Shown: one piece after another, positions 1 through 10,052 of the stretch
How positions within the stretch are numbered: position 1 is the stretch's first letter
Layout of the letters: every line of letters starts with the position of its first letter
Notes under the pieces: model-generated
What the model saw: only the letters and a program-made list of their open reading frames with translations
Database searches by the model: none
What the model was told of the DNA's origin: nothing
Assembly: GCF_016888445.1 (NCBI RefSeq)
Contig: NZ_JAFEKF010000001.1
Span: forward strand, 930,001 to 994,000
DNA length: 64,000 bases
Origin: Marinomonas ostreistagni
GTDB taxonomy: Bacteria; Pseudomonadota; Gammaproteobacteria; Pseudomonadales; Marinomonadaceae
Direction of reading: 5' to 3'
Made by a program: the position numbers and the translations under genes

Positions 1-336
1 CAAACACTTAATGGCGAAGAGCCAACGCCAGCGCCGCATAAGATCCAAGGTATCGGTGCCGGCTTTGTACCGAAAAACCTAGATCTTTCGGTGATTGACC
101 GTGTCGAACAGGTCACTAACGAAGACGCGATCGCCATGGCTAAGCGCTTAATGCGTGAAGAAGGTATTTTGTGTGGCATCTCTTGTGGTGCAGCCGTCGT
201 CGCAGCGGAGAAACTAAGCCAAGAGCCAGAGTTTGCAGATAAGAAAATCGTTGTGGTCTTACCAGACTCGGGTGAGCGCTACCTGTCTACGGCGTTGTTT
301 GAAGGTGAATTCAGCGATAACGAAACCGTTCAGTAA
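1..336 (+). CDS. cysK: Cysteine synthase (O-acetylserine sulfhydrylase A), C-terminal part
   Basis: This is the last 111 codons of a pyridoxal-phosphate enzyme that makes cysteine from O-acetylserine and sulfide in the cytoplasm. The frame is open from the first base, so the gene starts outside the window. The piece carries the [15 protein letters not shown] stretch typical of CysK, the GISCGAA segment and the [10 protein letters not shown] motif that contacts the cofactor, and ends soon after at TAA. The C-terminal length and motifs match CysK rather than CysM. A hairpin terminator follows within 20 bases. Only the N-terminal part, with the catalytic lysine, cannot be checked here. Confidence 0.95.
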   Translation, partial: QTLNGEEPTPAPHKIQGIGAGFVPKNLDLSVIDRVEQVTNEDAIAMAKRLMREEGILCGISCGAAVVAAEKLSQEPEFADKKIVVVLPDSGERYLSTALFEGEFSDNETVQ

Positions 337-353
337 GTCCCCCTAAGCCTAGC

Positions 354-380
354 AAAAGCCGACTAACTGTCGGCTTTTTT
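354..380. terminator. Bidirectional intrinsic terminator between cysK and yafJ
   Basis: AAAAGCCGAC and GTCGGCTTTTTT form a stem with a five-base loop (TAACT). It has a T run after the stem for cysK and an A run before it, which reads as T on the other strand, so it can serve both convergent genes. It overlaps the stop codon of the minus-strand amidotransferase. Confidence 0.85.
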
Positions 381-1157
381 AGGTTCAATATGCGCGACTA
401 ACTCACCGGCCTCAAACACACACAACTCACCCGCTTGCATTTGCTGCCAAGTTTCATCGTGTGTCAGTGGTTGCGTTGCAATCACGGTCACCACGTCTTT
501 ATCACTGGTCACTTCTTTAAAGTCTACTGTCATGTCTTCATCAGCCAAAGTCGCCGGTTTAAACGGCGCTCGGCGAGTGATCCAGTGTAACTTGGTTGTG
601 CAGTAGCAAAATAAATACTGGCCATTGGACAACATCATGTTGAACACGCCCTTCTCACGCAAACGATCCGCCAATTGACCTAGCTCTTGCGTCAGCTCTT
701 CAATTGGCGGCATTTGATCGCCAAACTTCGCTAGCAACTGCTCGATAATCCAGCAAAAAGCCCGCTCAGAATCCGTCGTACCAAGCGGATAATGGCTTAA
801 AATATCTAAACTCTGCGGCGTATCCAGTTGGCCATTATGGGCATAACTCCAAGTGGTATCCCATAACAAACGACTAAATGGGTGTGTATTAGGCAAACAC
901 ACATGGCCCACATTGGCTTGGCGAATGTGACTAATGACGATGTGACACTTGAGCGACGTTTGGCTCATGATATACGCCATATCCGATGCCGCACTTGGGC
1001 GCGGATCATGGATCGCCCAAACGTGGTCATCACGGTACATGGCCATGCCCCAACCGTCTTTGTGAGGGCCAGTGCGCCCACCGCGGGCTCTTAAACCCGA
1101 AAAACTAAAACAAATGTCCGTCGGGACATTGGCACTCATGCCCAATAACTCACACAT
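363..1157 (-). CDS. yafJ: Class II glutamine amidotransferase, YafJ type
   Basis: A 264-residue Ntn-hydrolase-type glutamine amidotransferase. The protein begins MCELLGMS; after removal of Met the exposed Cys2 would be the nucleophile, as in the GATase type 2 family. Further family marks are GPHKDGWGMAMY (about residues 30-41) and SHIRQAN with the AHNGQL segment (about 96-112). Length and sequence fit E. coli YafJ, whose substrate is unknown to me. The start overlaps the end of the upstream VWA gene by 8 bases, suggesting translational coupling as the last gene of the dnaX transcription run. Confidence 0.9.
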   Translation of the reverse strand: MCELLGMSANVPTDICFSFSGLRARGGRTGPHKDGWGMAMYRDDHVWAIHDPRPSAASDMAYIMSQTSLKCHIVISHIRQANVGHVCLPNTHPFSRLLWDTTWSYAHNGQLDTPQSLDILSHYPLGTTDSERAFCWIIEQLLAKFGDQMPPIEELTQELGQLADRLREKGVFNMMLSNGQYLFCYCTTKLHWITRRAPFKPATLADEDMTVDFKEVTSDKDVVTVIATQPLTHDETWQQMQAGELCVFEAGELVAHIEPKKADS

Positions 1158-3021
1158 CGCTGTCTTCTACTACATTTTGCTGTTGACGTTTTTTACGAAT
1201 TTTACGAAAGGCTAAGTAACCACCGATCAACACTAAAAGCCCCACACCATTGATTGCACCATAAAGCAGCCAATCACTGCTGTCTAAGCCTTCGGTTTCG
1301 GCCTCGGCCTCATCGGTTGCCTCAATTGTCTCGACCTCTTCAGGCGCTGCCTGCTCTTCTTCTACTGGCGCTTCTGGGTCTTCCACCACTGAAATCTGTG
1401 GCGTCACGACCACGGGCATCAAATCACGGTTCACCACCGCCGCGGCGGCAATCGTGGGATCGCCCGATTCTTGCTGAGCTTGGCTAATGTTAACAGCACC
1501 TGCGGCTTCGCGACTCAGGATCCATTCGGGCGTCGAGTATTCAAAGCGCACACCCGTTTGAGTGATGCCGATTAAACGAACATGAGCTCTTACCGTACTG
1601 TTCGGCTGTACTGGATACACTTTTTGCCAGTAACCCTCGCCGATGATCGGCATTTCTAGAGACTCTTCAGAACCATCACGGAAGGTTAAGATCAAACGTG
1701 CATTACTGCGCATCAGATTTAGGCGCAAGTTAGTCGGTTTCGCCGAAAAGGCTACCAAATTCTCACTTTCTTTTTCCACCTCAAAAGTGATCGGTGCTCG
1801 TACGGCAAAAAACTGACTCAGTTGACGCACAAACGTTTGCCCGTCTACCTCAGAAATCAGCTCGTAATTGCCTTCTGCAGTGATCTGCTCCACTTTATTT
1901 TTAAACTGGCTGTTGGCAATCGGCAACTGTGCTTGCATCAATTGTTTCGAGTCTTCGCCGCTGAGCAGGTTCAGTCTTTGCTCAACGTTCACCAGATCCA
2001 ACACCTCAGCATCTTTAATCAACTCGCGATCTTGGAACAATCCGACGGTGGAGTAGATCGGCTCGTTGACAAATAATACTGGCGCCACCTTGGTCGCCTG
2101 AGCACTTAAATTTGTGATGACGCGCACGCTACTGCGTTCAAGATCTACATCTTCCACGCGCCAAGTACCAACACTTGGCTTCGTAATAGTCGCTAGGGTG
2201 TAATGCTCATTTTCGACCGCAGAAACATTGGCGGCATCTAAGCGCAGACGCTCACCATTGGGTCGATAAATCGAAGGAACGACATTTTCTTGATGAAAAA
2301 TAAGCAACGTGGCTTCATCAATCGCCTCATCAATAGCAAAGGTATTGCCATCAAATGGCACCTCTTCAGACGGCGCAGCTTGTGAAAATATACGATCAAA
2401 GGTATCTAACAGCGCTTCTGGTGTGGCGACTTCCGTATGGGTCGCATCGGTCAAGGTCGATACCGACTGCAATAACTCTTGGTCGGTATAGCCGGTCATG
2501 GAAATGGTATGTAAATGAATACCACGCTCAGCGAGCTCGGTCGCCAAATCTGAGCGGATACGGTTGCGCGAGGCTTCATTGACCGCATCGTCCAAACTGA
2601 CATCAACCATACCGTCCGTCACTAAGATCCAATGACGATCATAGTCAGGCGCCAACTTAACGCTATCAGGGGTTTGCAGCAATAAACGGATAACAGATTC
2701 TAGGTCGGTCTTTAGATCACCGGGCTCATAGCGACCAATGGCATCGTTTAATCTAGATTTGGTTTGATTATTGATCAGTGATTCGGGCAGTAGCACTCGG
2801 GAGCGCTCACCAAACAGCCAAACGCCTAAAGAGGCACGCTGCTCAGGCGCTAAGTCTGAAATTAGCTTGAGCGCCTCGGCCGTTAGCTTGTCTGGGTCAT
2901 TGATCAGCATGCTACCCGACGCATCGACAATTAAGCGAAATTGCGTGTCCGCAACCGACCACGGGGACAGCAGCAGAAGAGTCGAAACGATACAGGCTTT
3001 CACGTACTTTTTCACAAACAT
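1150..3021 (-). CDS. Von Willebrand factor A domain membrane protein (TIGR03503-like)
   Basis: A 623-residue envelope protein of unknown function. Residues 1-24 form a signal peptide ending near SVADTQ. A VWA domain follows, with the MIDAS motif DASGS (about residues 33-37) and the later TDG segment (about 136), so it should bind a divalent metal and a partner protein. The middle part is probably beta-rich; residues 540-585 are strongly acidic; one membrane segment near 588-610 is followed by a basic tail. This gives a periplasmic VWA protein anchored by its C-terminus. The layout resembles the uncharacterised TIGR03503 family of marine gammaproteobacteria (from memory). It lies between ycgN and yafJ on the same strand. 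Confidence 0.8.
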   Translation of the reverse strand: MFVKKYVKACIVSTLLLLSPWSVADTQFRLIVDASGSMLINDPDKLTAEALKLISDLAPEQRASLGVWLFGERSRVLLPESLINNQTKSRLNDAIGRYEPGDLKTDLESVIRLLLQTPDSVKLAPDYDRHWILVTDGMVDVSLDDAVNEASRNRIRSDLATELAERGIHLHTISMTGYTDQELLQSVSTLTDATHTEVATPEALLDTFDRIFSQAAPSEEVPFDGNTFAIDEAIDEATLLIFHQENVVPSIYRPNGERLRLDAANVSAVENEHYTLATITKPSVGTWRVEDVDLERSSVRVITNLSAQATKVAPVLFVNEPIYSTVGLFQDRELIKDAEVLDLVNVEQRLNLLSGEDSKQLMQAQLPIANSQFKNKVEQITAEGNYELISEVDGQTFVRQLSQFFAVRAPITFEVEKESENLVAFSAKPTNLRLNLMRSNARLILTFRDGSEESLEMPIIGEGYWQKVYPVQPNSTVRAHVRLIGITQTGVRFEYSTPEWILSREAAGAVNISQAQQESGDPTIAAAAVVNRDLMPVVVTPQISVVEDPEAPVEEEQAAPEEVETIEATDEAEAETEGLDSSDWLLYGAINGVGLLVLIGGYLAFRKIRKKRQQQNVVEDSDV

Positions 3022-3067
3022 CGACTACTCCTCAGCCACTGATTTAATTGTTGGGTAGGTTTTGGCC

Positions 3068-3547
3068 CTAACTGGGATCGTAAGGCTCGGGCATTCCGTG
3101 TACCCATTTAATAATATGTTCTTGCCAGTCTTCTTCGTCAACGGTGTTTTCGTTAACAGCATAGTGACTTACGTTAAGACCTTGACGTTTCATTTCGCGG
3201 TCACTGCCCACTACCAGCGGATGCCAGTTTGGTAAATCACCCGTCTCATGCAGCACTCGATAGCCACAAGTATCCGGCAGCCAATCAAACTTAGACACGT
3301 CTTCTGGCGTCAATGACAAGCAGCCTTCAACTTTTTCTAAACGCTTGTCATAGACTTTACAGCGACATGCGCCAATGTCGAGCTGATGACACGACAGATT
3401 GGTGTAGTACACCTCGTCTGTTTCATCATCGGCAAGCTTCTGCAAACAGCACTTACCACAGCCATCGCACAGTGACTCCCATTCTTGGGTCGTCATCTGT
3501 GCCATGGGTGTGGTTTTCCAAAACGGTTCATAACGCTTAGCGATCAT
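3068..3547 (-). CDS. ycgN: YcgN family cysteine-cluster protein
   Basis: A 159-residue cytoplasmic protein of the YcgN/UPF0260 family. The N-terminal third has the diagnostic cysteine set: LCDGCGKCCLQKL (about residues 26-38), then Cys at about 53 and 60-62 (LSCHQLDIGACRC), and Cys75 and Cys93, which probably bind zinc or an iron-sulfur cluster. Function is unknown. Its start overlaps the stop of ycgL by one base. The order rnd-ycgL-ycgN is common in gammaproteobacteria and supports the call. Confidence 0.9.
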   Translation of the reverse strand: MIAKRYEPFWKTTPMAQMTTQEWESLCDGCGKCCLQKLADDETDEVYYTNLSCHQLDIGACRCKVYDKRLEKVEGCLSLTPEDVSKFDWLPDTCGYRVLHETGDLPNWHPLVVGSDREMKRQGLNVSHYAVNENTVDEEDWQEHIIKWVHGMPEPYDPS

Positions 3548-3837
3548 TAGTAACGCGCTTCCGTTGGGGCTTTATACAAATCCAGCAGGTACTCTTCACG
3601 TGCAGGTGGCATTTGTAGGTAGAAGCCTTTTTCTACAATAGAATCCATCACATCTTTGGCATTGGCACGGGCGAGCTTTTGCTCCGGTTTTATCAGCATG
3701 GTCATCACGCTGACGCCTTCACCAAAGCGTTCCATTAACGCCTCAGGAACGTCTTTCAAGCCTTTTTGCTTTTCTACGTAGAGATACATTTCGTCTTTCT
3801 TTGATGAGCGAAAAATCTCAATAATCATGTGTTTCAT
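3547..3837 (-). CDS. ycgL: YcgL domain protein
   Basis: A 96-residue protein of the YcgL family: [18 protein letters not shown] near the N-terminus and the [15 protein letters not shown] stretch near the C-terminus are family marks. No enzymatic role is established that I know of. It sits between rnd and ycgN and shares one base with ycgN, so it is surely co-transcribed with both. Length is usual for the family. Confidence 0.9.
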   Translation of the reverse strand: MKHMIIEIFRSSKKDEMYLYVEKQKGLKDVPEALMERFGEGVSVMTMLIKPEQKLARANAKDVMDSIVEKGFYLQMPPAREEYLLDLYKAPTEARY

Positions 3838-3862
3838 GGTCGATACTCAATGGGTCATATAA

Positions 3863-5002
3863 TCAGTTAGCAAATTTTTCTAACAAAGGCGCGACAACCT
3901 TTTCTTTACGCCAACCATTAAAGACAGGATTTGACCAGTCCATTGGCGAACCTTCATAAATATGTCGCATCAGCGGATCCAAAAGTTTGCGTTTTAACAC
4001 CACCTCTGGCGCCACTTCAAGCTGCTGCGCGAGTGCTTTTAGGTGACTGCGCATGGCTTTGGATAAATCCCCTGCGTCTGAAGGCAGTGGTGCTGGAAGA
4101 GCGTTTTGATACTCGTCCGCACTCAACTCATTGACCAGAGCGACGTGCTCAATCACTGTATTGGCATAGAGACGGACTTGCTTCGGGGTAATGTCTTCTG
4201 CTTGTCCCACATCTCGAGCATTATCAGGCAATGTTTTCGCCAGTGACCATAAGGTGCGGTCTTTTAAAATCTGACCTTTAGGCACATCGCTTTCGCGAGC
4301 CCTTTCATCACGCCAAATAAATAAACGACGTAACAAGGTTAAGCTCTTAGGTTTTAAACGCCAAGCAGCTTTGACACCGTCCCAGTTTTGCTCTGGATCG
4401 TTGTTTTGCTGATATTGCCATTTAAGGCTTTCGCAGTCCTCTAACACCCAATCAAGCATTTGCTTGGTAGTTAAGCGCTCGATTTGCATCGGATAGAGTT
4501 CAGCGAGGTAAATCACGTCTAGAGCAGCGTAGCGTTTTTGGGCATCCGTTAACGGTCGTAAAGTCCAGTCCGAACGCGTTTCGTCTTTCGCAACATCGAT
4601 ATCAAGGTATTCTTTTACCAGTTTGACGTAGCTCAATGACCACTGTGCCGAAGCAAAAGCTTCGCCGATCTGAGTGTCGTAAAACGGCGTTGGTAATACA
4701 CCGACTAAACGATCGAATACATCTAAATCTTCAGAGCAAGCATGGAACACTTTCATCACATCTTGGTTGACCATCAGCTCACGTAATGGCGCCCAATCGC
4801 TGATCGTTTGCGGGTCAATCAGCACCGCTTGCTGACCCTCAGACACTTGAATCAAACCAGTCACTGGGTAATAAGTAGTACGACGTACAAACTCCGTGTC
4901 CACGGCGATAAAAGAAAGTGTTGACCAATACTCACACCACTTGCGTAAAGCGCTGTCAGTATCGACCCAGACGATGTCTAGGGTTTGATTTTGTATATCC
5001 AT
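3863..5002 (-). CDS. rnd: Ribonuclease D
   Basis: A 379-residue 3'-to-5' exoribonuclease of the DEDDy class acting in tRNA 3'-end maturation. Exo I DTEFVRR (about residues 35-41), Exo II around KVFHACSEDLDVF (about 84-96) and Exo III with YAALDVIYL (about 158-166) are visible, followed by an HRDC domain (about 210-290). Length fits E. coli Rnd (375). The gene starts one base after the recR stop, so it is the next member of the dnaX-ybaB-recR run. Confidence 0.95.
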   Translation of the reverse strand: MDIQNQTLDIVWVDTDSALRKWCEYWSTLSFIAVDTEFVRRTTYYPVTGLIQVSEGQQAVLIDPQTISDWAPLRELMVNQDVMKVFHACSEDLDVFDRLVGVLPTPFYDTQIGEAFASAQWSLSYVKLVKEYLDIDVAKDETRSDWTLRPLTDAQKRYAALDVIYLAELYPMQIERLTTKQMLDWVLEDCESLKWQYQQNNDPEQNWDGVKAAWRLKPKSLTLLRRLFIWRDERARESDVPKGQILKDRTLWSLAKTLPDNARDVGQAEDITPKQVRLYANTVIEHVALVNELSADEYQNALPAPLPSDAGDLSKAMRSHLKALAQQLEVAPEVVLKRKLLDPLMRHIYEGSPMDWSNPVFNGWRKEKVVAPLLEKFAN

Positions 5003-5003
5003 G

Positions 5004-5597
5004 TTAGAGTTTTTTCCGGCCTTCTAATGCCAACGCTAACGTATTGCCGTCAACGTATTCTAATTCGCCACCCATGGGCACGCCCTGGGCGATGCGGCTG
5101 ACGTCGATACCTTTAGGTTTAAGCATGTCTGCAATGTAATGGCAGGTTGCTTCGCCTTCTACGGTACTATTGGTTGCGATAATGACTTCTTCTACCCCCT
5201 CTTGGGCGGTAATACTGTCCAGACGCTCAAGACCTAATTCTTCTGGGCCTATGCCGTCTATGGGCGACAAATGCCCCATCAACACAAAGTAGATGCCATC
5301 AAACTGTTTCGTGGTTTCGATCGCAATGACATCCGCAGGGGTTTCTACGATGCATAGACGCGAACGGTTACGATCCTCGTCAGCACAAATTTGACAAAGA
5401 TTATCTTCTGTCAATGTGCGACATTGATTACAGCGCCCAACTTTGTCCAGTGCTTCACGTAATGATTGCGCAAGGCGATCAGCGCCTTGCGAATCACGTT
5501 CGAGCAGGTAAAGCGCCATCTTTTGCGCCGACTTGGGCCCGACACCGGGAAGACAGCGCAATGAATCAATCAATTCTTTAATTAATGGGCTAAACAA
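5004..5597 (-). CDS. recR: Recombination protein RecR
   Basis: A 197-residue RecFOR-pathway protein that helps load RecA at single-strand gaps. It has the N-terminal helix-hairpin-helix region ([19 protein letters not shown]), a C4 zinc motif CNQC...LCQIC (about residues 56-71), and a Toprim domain starting ESRLCIVE-like ([10 protein letters not shown]) to about 175. Length matches the family (about 200). It is read in the conserved order dnaX-ybaB-recR, 9 bases after ybaB. Confidence 0.97.
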   Translation of the reverse strand: MFSPLIKELIDSLRCLPGVGPKSAQKMALYLLERDSQGADRLAQSLREALDKVGRCNQCRTLTEDNLCQICADEDRNRSRLCIVETPADVIAIETTKQFDGIYFVLMGHLSPIDGIGPEELGLERLDSITAQEGVEEVIIATNSTVEGEATCHYIADMLKPKGIDVSRIAQGVPMGGELEYVDGNTLALALEGRKKL

Positions 5598-5606
5598 ACA
5601 AAGCTC

Positions 5607-5945
5607 CTAGAATGGCATTTTAAAGCCAGGAGGAATTGGCATACCGTCTGTCGCTGCTGCCATTTTCTCTTTTGATGTCGCATCGATATTGCGTACTGCA
5701 TCGTTGATAGCCGCTGCAACGAGATCTTCTAGCATTTCTTTATCGTCTTCAAACAAAGAGTCATCGATCGAAACGCGTTTAACATCGTGACGGCCCGTCA
5801 TGGTGATCTTCACAAGACCGGCACCGGCTTGGCCTTCGACTTCCATATTGCCGATTTCTTCTTGGACTTTCTGCATGTTTTCCTGCATTTTCTGCGCTTG
5901 GCGCATCATGTTGCCCATACCACCTTTAAACATATCTCTCTCCAA
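5607..5945 (-). CDS. ybaB: YbaB/EbfC family nucleoid-associated protein
   Basis: A 112-residue DNA-binding protein of the YbaB/EbfC family. The N-terminus is rich in Met and Gln ([18 protein letters not shown]) and forms the long helix of the dimer; the C-terminus ends in the family signature [10 protein letters not shown]. It sits between dnaX and recR, its usual place, 8 bases after the dnaX stop. An alternative start at the internal MFKGGMGN (5 residues in) is possible and would be closer to the usual MFKGG start. Confidence 0.95.
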   Translation of the reverse strand: MERDMFKGGMGNMMRQAQKMQENMQKVQEEIGNMEVEGQAGAGLVKITMTGRHDVKRVSIDDSLFEDDKEMLEDLVAAAINDAVRNIDATSKEKMAAATDGMPIPPGFKMPF

Positions 5946-5953
5946 TATTGAGT

Positions 5954-8050
5954 CTAAGCTTTTACTTTTACAGTATCGTACAGTACTTGCCCACCAAAGG
6001 TCTGCGCTAAGGCTTGTACCAGCGGGTGAGTATTCAAATGATCGATTGCTGCCTGCAATGCTTCGGCGCGTTTGCTGGCAGCGAATTCTTCTGCTGTGAC
6101 CCCTTCTACTTCTGCCAAGGTATCAATAATCAAAGGTACCGGCATCTGGAAGAAGTCAGATAATTCGTTTTTAATTTGCTCGTAACGCGCTTGATTGAGC
6201 ATGTGCCCGTACTCTAGCGGCACTTGAAGCTTAATCCCCTGCTCTGACGCATCGATCAAACAGGAGTTCATGGCTATATTTTGGACCAATCCTGTTAATT
6301 TCAAGCGCGGCGCCACCAACCACCAAAGATTCATCGTCATCTCTTGGTAGTGGTTAATCTCAGGTAACGCCATACCTAATGCTGGCTGAGCCACCGTATC
6401 TGGAATTGGCTGCAGCTTTTGCGACGCTGGCGCAGCCTCTTCTGATACCGCATCGATTAAGCTTGCTGACATGGCATAAGGGTCTTCGGTCTCAGCAATG
6501 GCACGCTCATCGGCCTCTTCATCGCTCTCTTCTTCCACCGCACTGTCTGCACTGGTGAGCATATCTGATAAGCGTTTGGCCGAGTCCTTGGTGGGCTTTG
6601 GAGCAGCCACTTCTGAAACAACCTCTTCTGGCGCCGGTTCATCTGCAGCGAGCACTTCTGGCGCAGGCATGCTGTTCACTGGTAAAGGCTCTACCGCCGA
6701 CGGTTGAATACTTGGCTCTGACGGCGCGTCTTCCCAAGGCGGATGCTCTTCTACCACAGGTTGTGCAGGCGCAACAGGCGCTTGAGGCGAGACTTGTGGT
6801 GCTGGCATAGCGACTGTAGGACTTACTTCTGGCTCAGGAGAAGCATCACTAGCGGCTTCTTCTGGTGCTGGCATTTCTGGCGCAGGAGAAACTGGTGCTG
6901 GTGCTGGTGCAGGCGCTGGTGCTGGTGCTGGTGCTGGTGCTTGATAGCTTGGCACCATTGATCCCGCAGGACGAAAGGCAATTAAGCGCAGCATCAACAT
7001 TTCAAAGCCTGAGCGAATGGTATGCGCCAATGGCAAATCACGTTTACCCACCAACAAACTTTGGTACATCACCTGAGTTTCTTCCGGTGAGATGGATTGC
7101 GCTAATTGCTGAATACGCGCCAAGTCACCCATTTGATCGACCAATACGCCCGGCACTTGTTGCTCGATCGCTATGCGGTGTAATGCATCGAGCAAGGCGC
7201 CACAAATAGATTGAAAATCTGGCTGATAATCCGCCAGTTGCTCAACCTTGGCCAATGTGCCGGCCGCATCTTTGGCAGCCACCAATTCAAGCAACGATAA
7301 AATCTGAGTTTGATTCACCAAACCCAGCATCGAGGTGACACCGGTTTCGGTAATTTGACCGTCACCAAAAGCAATCGCTTGATCCGTTAGACTTAACGCA
7401 TCTCGCATACTGCCATTAGCCGCTTGACCGATCTGCCATAAAGATGGCTGATCAAAGCTCACTTGTTCAGTTGTCAGAATCGTCTGCAGGTAGTCGACCA
7501 CGCGCTGTGGCGACATATTTTTTAAGTTAAACTGCAGACAACGTGACAAGATGGTCACCGGTAATTTTTGTGGGTCCGTGGTCGCCAACAAAAACTTCAC
7601 ATGCTCTGGGGGCTCTTCCAGCGTTTTTAGTAGCGCATTGAACGAGTGACTCGAGAGCATGTGCACTTCGTCTATCAAGTAAACTTTAAAACGACCGCGT
7701 GTCGGAGCATATTGTACGTTTTCCAGTAGTTCACGGGTGTCTTCTACTTTAGTACGCGAGGCCGCATCGACCTCGATCAAATCGACAAAACGCCCTTCGG
7801 CAATTTCACGACAACTGTCACACTCACCACAAGGCTCCGGCGAAATCCCCTTCACTTCACAGTTTAGACATTTGGCAAAGATACGTGCGATGGTGGTTTT
7901 ACCGACCCCGCGGGTACCGGTAAACAAATAGGCATGGTGCAAACGCTGCTGGCGCAATGCGTTAACCAGTGCTTGGAGTACGTGATCTTGACCTGCCATT
8001 TCTAGGAAGGTTTGCGGACGCCATTTACGTGCGAGTACTTGGTAGCTCAT
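5954..8050 (-). CDS. dnaX: DNA polymerase III subunits tau/gamma
   Basis: A 698-residue clamp-loader ATPase subunit. Residues 1-370 form the AAA+ core: Walker [10 protein letters not shown] (about 44-52), a C4 zinc module CLNC...CGECDSC (about 63-81), Walker B LIDEVHML (about 125-132) and sensor motif ATTDPQKLP. From about residue 370 there is a long Pro/Ala/Glu linker, then the tau C-terminal domain that binds the polymerase and DnaB. Tau length is usual. I did not find a clear A-AAA-AAG slippery site, so a programmed-frameshift gamma form is not supported. It is the first gene of the long minus-strand run. Confidence 0.97.
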   Translation of the reverse strand: MSYQVLARKWRPQTFLEMAGQDHVLQALVNALRQQRLHHAYLFTGTRGVGKTTIARIFAKCLNCEVKGISPEPCGECDSCREIAEGRFVDLIEVDAASRTKVEDTRELLENVQYAPTRGRFKVYLIDEVHMLSSHSFNALLKTLEEPPEHVKFLLATTDPQKLPVTILSRCLQFNLKNMSPQRVVDYLQTILTTEQVSFDQPSLWQIGQAANGSMRDALSLTDQAIAFGDGQITETGVTSMLGLVNQTQILSLLELVAAKDAAGTLAKVEQLADYQPDFQSICGALLDALHRIAIEQQVPGVLVDQMGDLARIQQLAQSISPEETQVMYQSLLVGKRDLPLAHTIRSGFEMLMLRLIAFRPAGSMVPSYQAPAPAPAPAPAPAPAPVSPAPEMPAPEEAASDASPEPEVSPTVAMPAPQVSPQAPVAPAQPVVEEHPPWEDAPSEPSIQPSAVEPLPVNSMPAPEVLAADEPAPEEVVSEVAAPKPTKDSAKRLSDMLTSADSAVEEESDEEADERAIAETEDPYAMSASLIDAVSEEAAPASQKLQPIPDTVAQPALGMALPEINHYQEMTMNLWWLVAPRLKLTGLVQNIAMNSCLIDASEQGIKLQVPLEYGHMLNQARYEQIKNELSDFFQMPVPLIIDTLAEVEGVTAEEFAASKRAEALQAAIDHLNTHPLVQALAQTFGGQVLYDTVKVKA
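6893..6941 (-). repeat. GGTGCT hexamer repeat in dnaX
   Basis: About eight near-identical copies of a six-base unit (GGTGCT with one GCAGGC variant on the plus strand) encode a Pro-Ala run in the DnaX linker. Six-base units keep the frame, so copy-number change would alter only linker length. Confidence 0.85.
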
Positions 8051-8182
8051 GCGGACAGTATCGTTACTTTTTGTTGGGCTGAATTCAGCAGTTTAGAGCC
8101 TGGAGTATGCTCAAAAGCGACTCTTAGGACAACTTGGTAATGTTTTGAATTTTAAGCTTTTTCAGTCAGAAAAGAAATAAAC

Positions 8183-8210
8183 AAAAAAGGCCAGCACGGG
8201 CTGACCTTTT
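8183..8210 (-). terminator. Intrinsic terminator after trhO
   Basis: On the minus strand AAAAGGTCAGC, loop CCGT, GCTGGCCTTTTTT forms a strong stem with a T run, 30-60 bases past the trhO stop. It separates trhO from dnaX, so dnaX needs its own promoter in 8051-8182. Confidence 0.85.
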
Positions 8211-8240
8211 AGCTATCGCATCTTATCGTTGCGAGAAAGC

Positions 8241-9224
8241 TTATTGACCTGCTTGACGCTGGCGCTCACGCTCTTCTTCTTTTTCACGGCGATGCTTCTC
8301 AACCGCATCAACCACTTCAGCACCGATGTGGGCTTCGCCACGCTGTTTCGCCAATTGCACTTGACGCTCACGCTCGATAAAACGGCGGCGCTGCTCGTCA
8401 GTGTACTTATCAAAACAATGCGGACAGCTTACGCCTTGCTCAAAGCGCTCATCTTGCTTTTCTTCTTCAGTGATTGGCATACGACACGCATGACACTGGT
8501 CGTATTCGCCTTTTTCCAGTTTGTGGTTAACCGATACACGGTTATCAAACACAAAGCATTCACCTTGCCACATGGTTTCGTCTTCAGGCACTTCTTCTAA
8601 ATACTTAAGAATGCCACCTTCAAGGTGATACACCTCTTCAAAACCCTGCTCTTTCAAGTAAGCAGTCGATTTTTCACAGCGGATACCGCCGGTACAGAAC
8701 ATCGCTACTTTCTTGTTTTTCTCAGGATCTAGGTTTTCTTTAACGTAGTCTGGGAATTCACGGAAGGTATCGGTTTTTGGGTTGACCGCGTTTTCGAACG
8801 TACCGATTTGGAACTCGTAATCGTTACGGGTATCGATCAACACAACATCTGGATCAGAAATCAGTGCGTTCCAATCTTTTGGCTTAACGTAAGTGCCGAC
8901 CACTTTACGTGGATCCACACCTTCAACGCCCATGGTCACGATTTCTTTTTTCAGTTTTACTTTGGTGCGGTAAAACGGCATTTCATCGTCGTACGATTCT
9001 TTGTAACCAATGTTATCAAGGCCAGGCTGCTGCGCCAACCAAGCTAACATGGCATCAATGCCTTCACGACTGCCAGCAACGGTACCGTTGATGCCTTCGT
9101 TGGCGAGCAACAAAGTACCACGCACACCATTGTCTTCCAGTAATTGACGCAGCGGTTCGCGCAGTTCTTGGTAATTATCTAACTGCACGAATTTGTACAG
9201 GGCACATACTACAACTTTTGACAC
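8241..9224 (-). CDS. trhO: tRNA uridine-34 hydroxylase TrhO (rhodanese family)
   Basis: A 327-residue YceA/TrhO protein. TrhO makes 5-hydroxyuridine at the tRNA wobble base using oxygen. The N-terminal region ([13 protein letters not shown]...[13 protein letters not shown]) is the family's acylphosphatase-like part; a rhodanese domain spans about residues 120-215 with the active Cys in [10 protein letters not shown] (about 175-184); a C-terminal zinc-like set CHAC...CPHC (about 243-269) follows, then a basic charged tail. Length is a little short of E. coli YceA (350). Transcribed alone, ended by the terminator at 8183-8210. Confidence 0.93.
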   Translation of the reverse strand: MSKVVVCALYKFVQLDNYQELREPLRQLLEDNGVRGTLLLANEGINGTVAGSREGIDAMLAWLAQQPGLDNIGYKESYDDEMPFYRTKVKLKKEIVTMGVEGVDPRKVVGTYVKPKDWNALISDPDVVLIDTRNDYEFQIGTFENAVNPKTDTFREFPDYVKENLDPEKNKKVAMFCTGGIRCEKSTAYLKEQGFEEVYHLEGGILKYLEEVPEDETMWQGECFVFDNRVSVNHKLEKGEYDQCHACRMPITEEEKQDERFEQGVSCPHCFDKYTDEQRRRFIERERQVQLAKQRGEAHIGAEVVDAVEKHRREKEEERERQRQAGQ

Positions 9225-9315
9225 GTTATTCTCTCCTAATGCGATCTGGAACGTAAAACCAGAGCCTTTAATTGAAGGCGCGCATTATAGAGAAAACAGG
9301 CATGTTTTGCGAATT

Positions 9316-9969
9316 TTATTGATCCGGATCAACAATATTTTGGATGCTGTTGTTCACACGGAACCAGCCCGCAATGCTGTGACGAGTTCGCTTGGCTTTA
9401 AGCACCTCATGAGGAAAGGCCTCACTTAGAAACACCGCAAGACGCCCTTTCAGCGGCGCGTACTGACCTACCGCCTGATTATGATCATGCTCATCAAATA
9501 AAATTAATTCGCCACCATCATCACTTTGCCAATCTTCGTTAAGGTACAGCACGGTGGACAGCACTCGGTTGCTTTTACCCTTAAAAGCATCTAAATGCTT
9601 TTCGTAAAATGCCCCTTCTTCGTAGCGCGCAAAATGCGCTTCATAATCCCACAAACCTAAGATCAAGCGGCGATTAAACTCTACCCTTAAATCCCGCATA
9701 GCATCTAAAAATACCGTACGAGCAGGTGTTTCTGGATCGATCCAGCGAATGTAATCACGGCGACGATCAAGAGCGACTTGATGATCGGTTTTGCGCCCTA
9801 CACCCGCTTGATGCATATAAGCATTATCAAGCTCTTCTACATCCGCCATCAAGGCGTCAATCAAAGCAGGTGAAAAGAACCCGTCGGTGACACTCCAACC
9901 TTTTTCGCGGATATCGCTTACCACTTGGTCAAAGGGCGTGTCACTGGTAAAAGGAGCAATGGCGCTCAT
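9316..9969 (-). CDS. 2-oxoglutarate/Fe(II)-dependent oxygenase
   Basis: A 217-residue prolyl-4-hydroxylase-like dioxygenase. The double-stranded beta-helix is marked by the HxD iron ligands in YEKHLDAF (about residues 120-127), the distal His in SEAFPHEVL (about 188) and the RxS 2-oxoglutarate-binding segment RHSIAGWFR (about 198-206). A DGGELILFDE strand lies between. The substrate is unknown: it may hydroxylate a protein or small molecule. It is a single gene between trhO and radD, divergent from radD, with no partner to suggest a role. Confidence 0.85.
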   Translation of the reverse strand: MSAIAPFTSDTPFDQVVSDIREKGWSVTDGFFSPALIDALMADVEELDNAYMHQAGVGRKTDHQVALDRRRDYIRWIDPETPARTVFLDAMRDLRVEFNRRLILGLWDYEAHFARYEEGAFYEKHLDAFKGKSNRVLSTVLYLNEDWQSDDGGELILFDEHDHNQAVGQYAPLKGRLAVFLSEAFPHEVLKAKRTRHSIAGWFRVNNSIQNIVDPDQ

Positions 9970-10052
9970 AGATGAAACCTTAGAAGCATTGTAAACCGAC
10001 AGATGATACTGTAGCGTGCCGCGCTGTACAGTCTTTTTGTGGAACTTTTGCC

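Noticed and set aside
5954..8050. Programmed frameshift in dnaX giving a gamma subunit
   Set aside because: No A-AAA-AAG type slippery site with a following stop was found near the domain boundary.
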